Source: Erodium maritimum
Lineage: Eukaryota; Streptophyta; Magnoliopsida; Geraniales; Geraniaceae
Length of the DNA stretch: 64,000 nt
Reading direction: 5' to 3'
NCBI GenBank assembly: GCA_963921825.1
Contig: OY997591.1
Span: 40,135,825-40,199,824 of the forward strand
The notes beneath the pieces are model-generated. The model searched no databases and was not told the origin of the DNA. It saw only the letters and a program-made list of their open reading frames with translations. Both the position numbers and the translations under genes were made by a program. Positions within the stretch are counted from its first letter, which is position 1. Each line of letters opens with the position of its first letter. Shown here in pieces: positions 22,787-33,110 of this stretch.

Positions 22787-25755
22787 TTAATTAGTGAAGA
22801 TAGTTCCTGGAAGACTTGGATCCTCAAAATCCTTGTCTAAGTCTACAAATTCATCCTCAGATCCCACTTCAAACTCTACACTAAGGTTCCTTTTATCCTC
22901 CAATAAGCATAGTTGCTGCAGAATTTCCTCTTCCTTGCATTTAGCTTTTAGGCCTAAAGCTTTGTCAAAACCCCAAGCTTTCTTAGCTTCAGTTGATAAG
23001 GATAAGAAAGAGATATCCTTTTGAGTCTCCTGCTGCAATTGCTGATGCCCTTCTTTGAATTTTGACCTAGTTACATACTCCTGAGGGGCTGCATTTTTTA
23101 CTTTCTTCTTTCTTTTCTTTAAATTGTAATGCTGCTGATGTGGAGTGCTTGTCAGTCCCATAAAATTTGATACTTCATCCAATTGTGCTTGAATAAAGAG
23201 AGGTTCAAAAGACAGGGAAACATTTAAAATTTGGGAGCCAAATTCACCATCACTGTTCAAACTATTCAGACCTTGTGGACCCAAGGATATGGGCTGTAAA
23301 GAGCAAACATTCCCATCCATGACAACCCTCTTAGATGATTCATTTTCCAAAGTCTGAGAAGGTTCCATCCTTAATAAATGATTGACAGTTGAGACAGGAG
23401 ATGAAGAGAGGATTAGAGCTTGCTGGTTGAGGGGCAGACTTACAACCTTCTCAATATCTGACAAATTGAGGCTGAGCTTAAACCCATACTCCTCACGGGA
23501 TTGAATATGAATAGTTCTATCTTCCAAAGTAACTACTTCTTCCAGATACAAGACCATAGTTTCAACTACTGTAGGGATTTGAGTGGGATCAGAACTTACA
23601 AAATTAACAGCTGCAATAACTTCACCATCTTCAATATTCTCTGCACCAAGAAGACCAACATTCTCCACCTGAGTTCTTAGGACTAAAGCATCAGAACTTA
23701 AATGATTTGTTGGAAGTAAATGCTCATCTTCTTCAATAAACTCTGCACCAAGAGGACCAACATTCTCCACCTGAGCTCTTAGAACCAAAGCATCAGAGCA
23801 TAACTGTTCTTTTGGAAGTAAATGCTCATTACTTTCCTCAAGCAAACAAGGCTCATTCTCAAATTCTACCAATAAATGAGCTACTGGCAATAGCATTTCA
23901 TTGCAAATATTCTGAGTATTTATCCTTGTGGACCCAGGGATATGGGCTGTAAAGAGAAAACATTCCCATCCATGTCAACCCTCTTAGATGATTCATTTTC
24001 CGAAGTCTGAGAAGGCTCCATCCTTAATAAATGCTTGACAGTTGAGACAGGAGATGAAGAGAGGATTTGCTGGTTGAGAGGCAGACTTACTGCCTTCTCA
24101 ATATCTGACAAGTTGAGGCTGAGCTTAAACCGATACTCCTCATGGGATTGAATATGAATAGTTCTGTCTTCCAAAGTAACTACTTCTTCCAGAGACAAGA
24201 CCATAGTTTCAACTACTGTAGGGATTTGAGTGGGATCAGAACTGACAAAATTAACAGCTGCAATAACTTCACCATCTTCAATATTCTCTGCACTAAGAAT
24301 ACCAACATTCTACACCTGAGTTCTTAGGACTAAAGCATCAGAACTTAAATGATCTGTTGGAAGTAAATGCTCATCTTCTTCAATAAACTCTGCACCAAGA
24401 GGACCAACATTCTCCACCTGAGCTCTTAGAACCAAAGCATCAGAGCATAACTGTTCTTTGGGAAGTAAATGCTCATTACTTTCCTCAAGAAAACCAGGCT
24501 CATTCTCAACTTCTACCAATAAATGAGCTACTGGCAATAGCATTTCATTGCAAAGATTCTGAGTATTTAATCCAACTGTAGGAGAGTTGAGAGGATCCAC
24601 ATAAGAAGAGCTCGAATCACTGAGATTTGATGATAAGCTTGATGAATAAAGAGATTGCAGAAGAGGGACTGCACTGCCTATGACAGAGGAGACTAGGACT
24701 TTAAACTCAGAATTTCCAAGAGTGATGCTAACCTCCTCAGATATTGGCTTCAGATTTTTTCTGTGAATGAGTACATAGGCTATGTCTATCTCCAAGGCAT
24801 TTTTAGATGAAGGATGAGTATACAAGATGTCTCCATACTCAATTACTGCAGCTTGAAAAGTTTCCTCACACAATCCATGGTAGGGAATGCCTTGTATAGC
24901 CATCCAAATAAACCTTCCACCTTTTAGAAAAAGATCAGCAGAGGCTGGGATATGAGTCAACCATTCTTTCAACCAAGCACCTTATCAGAGAGAAGTTCCT
25001 TATGATATTCCATATCTGGACATTGAACCAAAACAACTTTGTTTCCCAGAGATTTAAGCAATATTTCAGAGGCTCTTTGCATTGCTATTTCATGCTGCAT
25101 TGCTTCAATATTGATATTCAAATGTGATAAGGCTAAATGGAATTGCTGCACAATGCTACTTGTGTAGAAACAATTGAACCTTTATGTACATAATCCTCAT
25201 AATTCCTTGTTCAGCTGTTCAAATTATGTGGAGGAGTGGCCATGCTTGTGTTTGGCCTTTGCCAAAAATTTAGAGCCTGTTGCATTGGATGATTGGAGAC
25301 AGTCCTCTTCCAAGCTTTTGTTACATATAACTTGTTTCTCCAATATGAAGCACCATTGTATTTGAGAATGGCTTGCTGCAATGCTTCCTCTGAGTCAAAA
25401 TACACAAAGCCATACCAAATACCTTTCAGGTTTGGTTTCAGAGCCACCAAAGCTTTGCAATAACCCTTTGAAAGATAGAAGATGTTTTGTAGCCAAGAGA
25501 CATGAGCTTTAGGAGGGAGATTTCTAACAAATGCAGTGTGATAAACTGTAGGAGAACCCCGAGAAGAAATATTGTTGCCAACATATCTGACTTGTTTGGT
25601 AGCTTTCTGCAACTGAAGAGAGGAAGGAGTAATGTTTGTATAAGAACCAAACGATTGAAAAAACTTATCATAGAACATTTTATATCCTTGAATAAGCTTT
25701 GTATGCCCTCCTTCAGAGTATTACTGGGTTCTGTCTGAAGAGGATGAAGAAGCAC
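22787..25755 (-). pseudogene. LINE ORF1: RRM-like and DUF4283-like nucleic-acid-binding protein
   Basis: The N-terminal part (25678-25211) contains an RRM-like fold, with AFVRNLPPK as the RNP2-like strand and GIWYGFVYFD as RNP1. Farther on, FIWMAIQGIPYHGLCEETF (near 24910) resembles the DUF4283 region of plant LINE ORF1. The acidic C-terminal half is duplicated in tandem (23271-23923 and 23924-24570). It is read with frameshifts and at least one stop (after LRTQV in the upstream copy). It ends GTIFTN at 22787. ORF1 proteins of this type bind LINE RNA. Several frame breaks make this copy inactive. Confidence 0.8.
23271..24570 (-). repeat. Tandem duplication of about 650 bp in LINE ORF1
   Basis: Two units run from CCTTGTGGACCCA to CTGAGTATTTA: 23271-23923 and 23924-24570. 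They are nearly identical apart from single changes and a small deletion in the second (GGATTAGAGCTTGCTGG against GGATTTGCTGG). The 653-base period is not a multiple of three, so the duplication shifts the frame. Similar ORF words (SNEHLLPKEQLCSDALVLRA) appear in both units. Confidence 0.92.
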
Positions 25756-25870
25756 TTCTTGTTCTTCCTTTCTTCTTGATCAACTTCTTTTTAGACTTTT
25801 CAAAACCCGGAGGAGGTCCTATGGATGAGGAGGAGTTATTTCTCAGCTTATCAATCCCCTCAGGCCTAGT

Positions 25871-26330
25871 AACCTAAGGCAGTTGATGATCTCGCATATT
25901 CCCACTAGGTGTTGTGGTTACGGTTTTATTGGTGGTTTGTTCATGGGCTTTTTGCTCTTGTTCTTTGGATGATTGGGTACTGGTCCTTGTTATTATTCGG
26001 TGGAGAGGAGTTGTTATTTTTCTTGTCCATTCCTTGGGTGCAGCGTGGGGAAGAGCTGTTATTCCTTGGGTGCATTTTACTCTGTTTTTTTTGGCGTTCT
26101 TGTTTTCACCGGTTCTAGTTGTTTGGATATTTGGTTTTTCCTATTTGTTTAGTGTGGGTGTTGTCGTGGGCCTTAATGTTTTAGTGTTCTTTCTTTCTTT
26201 TAGAGGTATCTTTGGATCCCTAGAATATTTTGGGTTATATCTCCTCTATCTATATTATTTGTTGTAGTGTAGAGTTTTTGAATAAAATCATCATTTATAT
26301 ATATATATATATATATAATACACTTATAAA
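25871..26330 (+). mobile_element. Possible LINE 3' end on the plus strand with (TA)n tail
   Basis: This T- and G-rich stretch has no stable frame. It ends TTTTTGAATAAAATCATC followed by a (TA) run at about 26297-26317, similar in style to plant LINE 3' ends. It abuts the 5' end of the minus-strand LINE, so the two would be head to tail-end. No protein homology supports it, so this is a weak call. Confidence 0.35.
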
Positions 26331-26640
26331 CACAAGCATCTTGATCAAAATTACATAGTACTACACTAGAAAATTTTGGCCACTAGATTGAGAGAAAAGA
26401 CGGAATCGTTCCAAAACTCTAAGAAGCTTAAAATTGATGTAATCACTTTTTTTCGTGTGGATACCATCAGAGGGTAGAAACAATTGAGGACGCCTTGGAA
26501 AATCTCCATTCAAGTGAAGGTCCTAAAATCTTATTTATTCAATATACATGTGATTAGTCATTTGGTATTATGCAACAATTTTTTTCCCGTTGCGTTTAAG
26601 AATCCTATAATCCAACTGTGTTATAAGAGTGTTTTGTATC
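26331..26640. other. Unassigned AT-rich stretch
   Basis: I see no open frame, repeat or terminal inverted repeat that I can name. It separates the (TA)n tail from the repeats of about 180 bp. Confidence 0.4.
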
Positions 26641-26941
26641 AAAAATTGCATGTTGTTTGATTATATGAAATTTTAATTAATTATCTCTGAAAAGCTAGAC
26701 TAGCCTCTAAAATTTTAAAATTCATAGATGGAACTAGGGATTTCAAAATTTCCTACACTTTTTATCTGAATCATTGAGATTTGAACTTATTTATAAAATT
26801 ATAAAATTGGAATTTTCTAAATTGGATCTCGGTTTACGAGAAACCCTAATTTTGACTATCTTCGAAAAGCTCGGATAACCCCCTAAATTTTCAAAATTTA
26901 TAGTGAGAGCTACAGAGTTTCAAAATTTTCTAATCTTTTGA
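26640..26941. repeat. Diverged repeat of about 180 bp, units 1 and 2
   Basis: Two adjacent segments align: GAAATTTTAATTAATTATC...CTTTTTATCTGAATC and GAAACCCTAATTTTGACTATC...TAATCTTTTGA. Unit 3 follows the LTR at 29518. From the GAATCATTG word at about 26770 to the same word at 29528, minus the LTR, the period is about 182 bases. The units are well diverged. The length resembles plant satellite monomers, but three units do not make a satellite. Confidence 0.6.
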
Positions 26942-29517
26942 TCTCACACCCCAAATCCGGTTTTGACCGGACTCGAGACGCGAACTTAAAACAATAAAAG
27001 ATAAAGTAATTTAAATAAATAAAAGGGTCTCAAATAGAAATTCAAAGTTCCGAAAATCCGAGAGAGTCAACAACTCGGTAAAATAAGTCATAAAAGAGTC
27101 AAACAGTGAATGAAAATGTACGTCTCTAGACACTAGGTAAAACCCTCGCCAGCTCCCAAGCTCCGAGAATCCTGCTAGTACTGGTCCCGCTCAACACCTG
27201 AAACACAGCACAGAAGGGGGTGAGCTTACGCTGAGTAGGAAAAGTAGTTAGGGTTCTGAACCTCAGTTCATCACCACGAGTAACCGTCCAATTAGGGCAT
27301 ACTAGTAAGGCACAACTACAAACAAGCCTACGGGCAGTTCCCAGTTGCCGATCACTTTCACAAGTCATAACATACTTAGAAACACGCACAAAGCCAACTA
27401 ACAGGTATAAAACACACAGCGAGATATACACAGATATTGTACACCAGTTTCCAACGTCATTGAATGCACAAAGCCACTCATATCGTACTGGACCACACAA
27501 CATCAGACTCGATATCTTCCCCTCACTAAGATGGGGGGTAATATCCTCGACCAGAAATCCCTCAGTCCGATGTCTTCCGAGCACACAGACCCGGGCCTCA
27601 CTCAACGTACGTACTGGACCGGCACACACCTAGGTCGAACATCGTCCCGGACTACGAGTCATCAGGTACTGATCACGCCATCCTTGGCCTCAATACACTA
27701 CACCGGAAATATCCCTCGGTGTAAGTACCACTCCGGTTACGTCTTCTCTTTGAACACACAAAAAGAGTATAACACGCAGCACAAAGCCATAGTTGACCTC
27801 GGTATACCAACCGGCCAACACACCATAACAGACAAACCGGTCTATCACTATCCCGGTCATATCACAACCAGGGTTCACGTACATCAAACATGGCACACTT
27901 GCCCACACACAGTCACAATCATGCAACACCGAGTATAATCTTATTTAGACTCTCATACAACGGTTATAACACGCAGCATGCAATCCTAAGGTTCGACATG
28001 GCACATCTACCAGCACGGCAATTTCCCAAGTATTGAAAGCAGGTAATCTAGTGAATCACATCCTACATGCTACTAAGACTTGTCCGGTTATTTAATAATC
28101 GAAAACGGCTATTCTAGTGAATCACATCCTATATGCCAACTAGGACCTTTCCGGTTATTATTATTTCCTAATTATCAATGCTAGTAACTTTCCGTAAATT
28201 AAAGCGGTATTCGCTACGTTCCTTACCTCAAGATGATCACAACAGCTACGTCTCCTAGCTGCTGACGTCCGGGCCTATCTCCGGTCTTCTCGGGCGAAGT
28301 CCAAGTCTGGGTTTAACAGGTAAAATGTCCAATCAGTCCCGGTATAGTCCAAAAGTCCTCTGATTTGTCCAATTAGTCATTTAAATGTCCAATTTTAAAT
28401 TAATTAAATTAAATTAATGAATTAATTTAAACTACCGACCCGGATCCGAAAACCAGACCTGAATCCCAGAAACGAATCCGACCCGGTCAGGAACCCAGAC
28501 CCGACCGCACCCAGGACCGACCCGGACCCAGCTCCAGACACGACCCGGACCCGGTTCAGACCCGACCCAGACCCGGTCCAGGCTCAAGTCCAGAACCCAG
28601 TCCAGAGACTTGGGCCTGGCCCAAGCCCAACTTGGATCTGGACCGAGGCTCGAGTCCTGGCCCAAGACCGCCTGGCCCAAAGCTCGTCCTGGCCCAAGGC
28701 CCGTGTTGGCTCGTTCTGAGCTGGAGACGACTCCGGCGATGCTAGGTTTGCTCCGGCCTCCGTCGACGGCGTTAGGGACGCTCGAAGGGGGAGAAACGAG
28801 GGCGGAGAAGGGCGTTAGGATCATGGCGAGGCCGTGGCCGTGGCGGCCGTGGCTCGAGCGCGACCCAACCTTCGCTCCCGTCTCAGATCTAACAAGCACG
28901 AGGTTTTCCGGCGATAGTTCCGGCTGAATCCGACCAAAACGAGCTCGTCTCGATGGGTTTTCATGCGAGGCGAGGTCGGGGAAAAAGGGAAAGGGGCAAG
29001 GGAGCACGAACCGTGCGATTCCCGTCGCTGGAGCGCTCGATTCGAGCTCAGAGAGGATGAACCAGGGCGAGGGGAGGGGTTTCTCGGTAGCGGCGTCTCG
29101 TTTCCGTGCACGGTGGGGCTCGGTTTGTACTCAGAAGGGAAGAAGAGGGCGAGGCGTGGCGATGGCGAGGCTGGATGCGAGAGAGAAGGAGAGGAAGAGA
29201 GGAGACAGAGTGAGAGAGGAAGAGGAGTTGTGATTCTGTCTCGGGATGCGTGTGGCGCGAGGAACAAGAAAGGGATTAGGGTTTAGCTCGGGCTTCGCGT
29301 TGTTGGGCCTGGGCTTGTGTGGCTTTGGGCTCGGGCACGCGTCAGCGAGCTGGGCCCGATCCTCTGACCGGCCCAGTCCAGCTTAAATGCTCTTTTTCCT
29401 TTTTTTATTTTCTTTTTATTTTTCACTCGTTCCAATTTTCCACCCCGTTTTCCAACCACGACGCTTTAAATCGAAAATTTTAAAATTTAATTCTTTTAAA
29501 CCGGGGCGAGCTTTACA
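26942..29517 (-). repeat. Family-2-type solo LTR
   Basis: It starts TCTCACACCCCAAATCCGG, a decayed TGTCACGCCCCAAATCCGG, and ends GGCGAGCTTTACA at 29517. The flanks TTTGA (26937-26941) and ATTGA (29518-29522) differ at one base and probably are the target duplication. It lies within the 180-bp repeat. Its right half (about 28430-29390) is unusually GC-rich, with many GACCCGG-type words, and is not shared with the LTR at 12413-14506. No gene is recognised; long frames there are low-complexity translations. Confidence 0.8.
27219..27235. promoter_or_regulatory. Diverged copy of the conserved LTR hairpin
   Basis: GGTGAGCTTACGCTGAG keeps most of the GAGCG/CGCTC stem. On the sense strand CTTCTGTGCTGTGTTTCAG then GTGTTGAG follows, again a pyrimidine tract with CAG/GT. 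The first family-2 LTR has the equivalent at 2047-2063. Confidence 0.45.
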
Positions 29518-29710
29518 ATTGACATATGAATCATTGGTATTTATAATTATTTATAAAATTATAAAATTAAATTTTTTGAAATCGGATTCTAGTTTTATAA
29601 GAAATCCTAATTTCAACTATATACGGGGAATTGTTATTTGTCCTTAAATTTTCGAAATTCATCGTGAGAGCTAGGAATTTCTAAATTTCATGATATTTTG
29701 GATCACATGC
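29518..29710. repeat. Diverged repeat of about 180 bp, unit 3
   Basis: It aligns with the unit at 26771-26941: GAATCATTGG, TTTATAAAATTATAAAATT, GAAATCCTAATTTCAACTAT and CGTGAGAGCTAGG recur in order. The split by the LTR shows the repeat predates that insertion. Confidence 0.6.
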
Positions 29711-29723
29711 TTGGATAGTGTAA

Positions 29724-30958
29724 GAGCATGTACAATGGAAGAGCTTGTGTTAGGGGCTTGGATAAGAGGCTTGGATGCTGACTATAGAAAATAGTGGGAC
29801 TCAAGACTCAAAATAAGCTGTGTTTTACAATGGTGAGTCCTGGATTAAGGCTTGGATTGTTAGTGGATGCTGACAGGTTAATTAATTGATATTTTGCTAT
29901 TTTATTTAATTCTTTACCAAAATATTTAATATTATATAAAATTGAAATAAATCTGAAAGAAATAAGCAATGAGAATATAAAATAAAATAAATTAAAACTG
30001 AGAATTTTATTTATTCCCGAATAAGAGCATCAAGTACAAAAGACTAATTGTTGGGATTGAAACTAGCTCTATATAGACCCTATAAATGCTCAATAAGATC
30101 ATTTTGTAGTTGCTTGTGGGTCTGGTAACTTGTGACACTTTGTCGAGCATCCAATCATTGTCAATATTGCAATGGCCATCCTTGGTGCCATCGTTCCGGT
30201 GGTCTCCAATTCGGCATTTCTGGAGGTTGCTCGTACAACAACTCGTCATCTCCATATTTGTACCAGTCGCGTTCATCCTCTACCATCATGTTGTGTAGAA
30301 AGATACAAGTGTGCGTGATATTAGCCAAAGTGTGTTTTCTCCACACACGAGCGGGACGGGACATGATGTGCCACCTTGCTTGAATTACTCCAAAATCGCT
30401 TTCAATATCTTTGGGCGGGTATGGATGCCGAATACTCTTCACGAACCATCCCCATGATAGGTAAATGCCGTCCACCAAGTAATAAGGTCGTTCGTACCGA
30501 TGCCCGTTGATCTCGTATTCCACAGCAAGGTCACGGTCGTAATAAGCCTCTTGGAATAAGGGCTGCCAACTCCTCATATGATAGACCCTCATCGTCGGAC
30601 ATTTTGTATCGAAATGTAGAAAGGAAAATTGTAGAGCATTTATAGAGAAGTTGTAGGATGGTTTGTGGTTTGAGAAAGGGGTTGGGGGTATTTATAGGGT
30701 TAGAATTTAGGATTTTTGAATTAAAAAAAAATAGCCATTACACCCAACGGTCGGGACACGTGGCGGCCAGCCATTCGCTGGCGCTCGGACACGGGCCTCG
30801 GCCCGTCCCGGGGTTGCGGGACGCAGGACTCGGCCCGGCCCGCGTTTTTGCAGGACGCGTAAAAGTCGTCCCATAATGGGATGGCTCACGTCCTACGTCC
30901 CGCAAAAACGCAGGCCGAACCGCGGGACGCGTAACAGGCCGCACCACTATACCGGCTC
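29724..30958 (-). mobile_element. PIF/Harbinger-like DNA transposon relic
   Basis: The left end GAGCATGTACAATGG (after TAA) and the right end CCACTATACCGGCTC (before TAT) form an imperfect 15-bp terminal inverted repeat with 11 matches. A TAA-like 3-bp target site and a GTACAATGG-type terminus are characteristic of plant PIF/Harbinger and Tourist elements. The interior has half a transposase on the minus strand (30161-30592) and a GC-rich right part in which CGCGTTTTTGC recurs inverted near 30848 and 30901. At 1.2 kb it is far shorter than an autonomous element. Confidence 0.75.
30161..30592 (-). pseudogene. C-terminal part of PIF/Harbinger transposase
   Basis: The frame contains RPYYLVDGIYLSWGWFVKSI, then PPKDIESDFGVIQARW, and THTCIFLHNMMVEDERD. 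These are the conserved blocks around and after the third catalytic acid (Glu in KDIE) of plant Harbinger-type DDE transposases. The two aspartates expected upstream are missing. The segment normally between the KSI and KDIE blocks is shortened, so the protein cannot be catalytic. It could encode a decoy DNA-binding fragment, but decay is the simpler reading. Confidence 0.85.
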
Positions 30959-31173
30959 TATGATTGTCATAAATTATCGCCAAACATAGAAAAATGTGTC
31001 AAAGTAGTTTTTATGAAGAAGAAGAAGAAGAACAATAGATGCTTATAATTTTTTGAAAATATATATTTTTCTATTTATTTTGTAGGGAAAGAGTAATTGA
31101 AATATTTTACAATAAAACTTAACTATTATGGTGGTTAACTTTTTTTTCTATAACCTGTAAATACACTACAAGC
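30959..31173. other. AT-rich spacer with a short GAA run
   Basis: Contains six GAA units (31015-31032) and poly-T/A tracts. No gene or element ends are seen. Confidence 0.5.
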
Positions 31174-31213
31174 TTTTTTTTTTTTTGATCAGCAATTTTT
31201 GAAATTTAATAAC

Positions 31214-31239
31214 CTTAGCCTTTGAAGTAAAGGACTAAG
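31214..31239 (-). other. LINE 3'-terminal hairpin, variant sequence
   Basis: CTTAGCCTTT-GAAGT-AAAGG(A)CTAAG forms a 10-bp stem with one bulged A and a five-base loop, about 28 bases from the poly(A) tail. The position matches the CCTCTTTT/AAAAGAGG stem of the LINEs at 15413 and 49105, but the sequence is different. Confidence 0.55.
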
Positions 31240-31906
31240 ACAAGGGAAACTCTCAAAAACAGTTACACAAGGTGCCAAAAGGCCCTACATACAGATACTT
31301 GCACTAGAGGTTACCCCTCATTCAAAACCTTCTACCCAAACTAGGGTCTACCCAAAACACTTACATATTCTTCACCCCAAAATCAACACATACAAACTAC
31401 AAACGACACAGCAAACTGAAATAATATACCCCTTTGCACCCAATTCTGCAGAAGACCATGCTCACTACACCAATGCCAGCAACAACTCCCTTGGTACTCC
31501 AACACCAATGCCAGCAACAGTCCCCTTAGTACTCCAATGTCAACCATCACTACTGCAAATCTGAGGCTCCCAAAACAATCGACCTTGAACTAAGACCACA
31601 AAATACCCAGCCCAACACAACAATACCCATTAGTACTATCACGCCCCAATTTCAGTAAAACGAATTCGGGACGCGAACATTTAAAACAATAAAACAATTT
31701 GAACCCTTTTTCATTAAAACACTTTAAAATCACCAGTTGTTTAACAAAATAATATTTATAACTTAAAACACGTCCCAACAAGTGGACAAAAACATGGTAT
31801 ACGTCGCTAGACTCAAATAAACCCAGAATCCCGCTTCTAGCTCTTCAAGCTTCAGAAGCTCACAGAGTCCAGCCTACAAACAGTACCTGTAGGAAAAGCA
31901 GCTAGG

Positions 31907-31924
31907 GGTGAGCGTTCGCTCACC
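31907..31924. promoter_or_regulatory. Conserved LTR hairpin with pyrimidine-CAG/GT flank
   Basis: A perfect GGTGAGCG/CGCTCACC stem; CTGCTTTTCCTACAG then GTACTG follows on the sense strand. Confidence 0.55.
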
Positions 31925-32146
31925 ACCACGGATAACAGACTGACTACGGCATAATTAGCAGACAATGCCGGTAACACCAACACAAACTCAACACCGGGGA
32001 ACACCATCCCCAACCCAAGTATTCCGACTGAACACACACCCACGGTTACCTTCCTTGACCAACTCAACACTCTGACACGTAAAGTAGACCCGACACAACG
32101 ATCACGACCTCTTCCAAGGACTCAAGGACCACCACGCAAAACCCAA

Positions 32147-32222
32147 GATCACAAAGGATCGTACACCAAACAAGATCACAAAGGATCGCACACCAAGCAA
32201 GATCACAAAGGATCGCATACCA
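32147..32222. repeat. 27-bp repeat, three units
   Basis: GATCACAAAGGATCGYACACC recurs at 32147, 32174 and 32201. The LTR at 42278-45554 has the same three units at 42779-42853. The LTRs at 2535, 9590 and 16169 lack them. Confidence 0.85.
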
Positions 32223-32312
32223 GATGCCCAGTAACCTCCCTCACCAGACCCAACCTAAAACTCGTAATGTGAACCCGACACAACCATTTATGACCTCCTC
32301 CAAAGACACGAA

Positions 32313-32550
32313 CACGGATCAGGCTAGCCAAAGAATGCTCACAACCTGCCGAGACTCGAACACGGATCAGGCCAGCCAAAGAATGCTCGTAACCTGTCGA
32401 GACCCGATCACGGATCAGGCTAGCCAAAGAATGCTCATAACCTTTCGGGATCCGGACACGGAACAGGCTAGCCAAAGAATGCTCATAACCTGTCGAGACT
32501 CGAGTTTGGTCAGGCCAGCCAAAGAATGCTCGTAACCTGCCAAAATCCAC
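32313..32550. repeat. 48-bp minisatellite, five units
   Basis: Same phrase and position as the arrays in the other Tekay LTRs. Confidence 0.88.
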
Positions 32551-32639
32551 ACCACTCCCCGACACACAGTCGGGTCACTAACCTCGGGCAAACACAATCA
32601 CAATCACAAGCAAAGTTCAACAAACAGCAACGACACAAG

Positions 32640-33110
32640 TTCAACACTCCACAGGCACTCATGGCTACCCAAGACACCAACAGTAAAACACGGACTCAAC
32701 AACCCCACGGGAACTCACGGCCTCCCAAGACACACCAACCATAACTCACGGGCTCAACAACCCCACGGGTACTCACGGCCACTAAAAACCACCAACCGTA
32801 ACTCACGGGCTCAACAACCCCCCACGGGCACTCACGGCCTCCCAAGACACACCAACAGTAAAGACACGGGTTCAACAACCCCACGGGCACTCATAGCCAC
32901 CCAAGACTCCAACAGTAAAGACACGGGTTCAACAACCCTACGGGCACTCATGGCCACCCAAAACACCAAAGGTAAAGACACGGGTTCAACGACCCCACGG
33001 GCACTCATGGCCACCCAAAACGCCAAAGGTAAAGACATGGGTTCAACAACCCCACGGGCACTCATGGCCACCCACGACGCCAACAGTACAACACTGGCTC
33101 TCAAGGCCAC
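32640..33110. repeat. 57-bp minisatellite in solo LTR
   Basis: The phrase GGGTTCAACAACCCCACGGG, then CACTCATGGCCACCCAA, repeats at 57-base spacing (for example 32924, 32981, 33038) for about eight units of decreasing regularity. It is an enlarged form of the 36-39-bp arrays of other copies, with a GTTCAACAACCCC block added in each unit. Confidence 0.85.

Larger units (their letters stand above)
15413..25870 (-). mobile_element. L1-type plant LINE, near full length, interrupted
   Basis: A non-LTR retrotransposon on the minus strand. The poly(T) at 15414-15422 is its poly(A) tail, ORF2 runs from 22780 leftwards, and ORF1 spans about 25755-22787. Without the solo LTR 16169-19003 the element is about 7.6 kb, a usual full length for plant L1. 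ORF1 ends (stop at 22787) six bases before the ORF2 ATG at 22780. Both ORFs carry stops and frameshifts. ORF1 contains a tandem duplication of about 650 bp. The 5' boundary near 25870 is approximate, because sequence to its right looks like the 3' end of another element. Confidence 0.88.

Noticed and set aside
28432-29007. 191-codon Arg/Gly/Pro-rich frame
   Set aside because: Low-complexity translation of a GC-rich LTR segment with repeated GACCCGG words and no domain.
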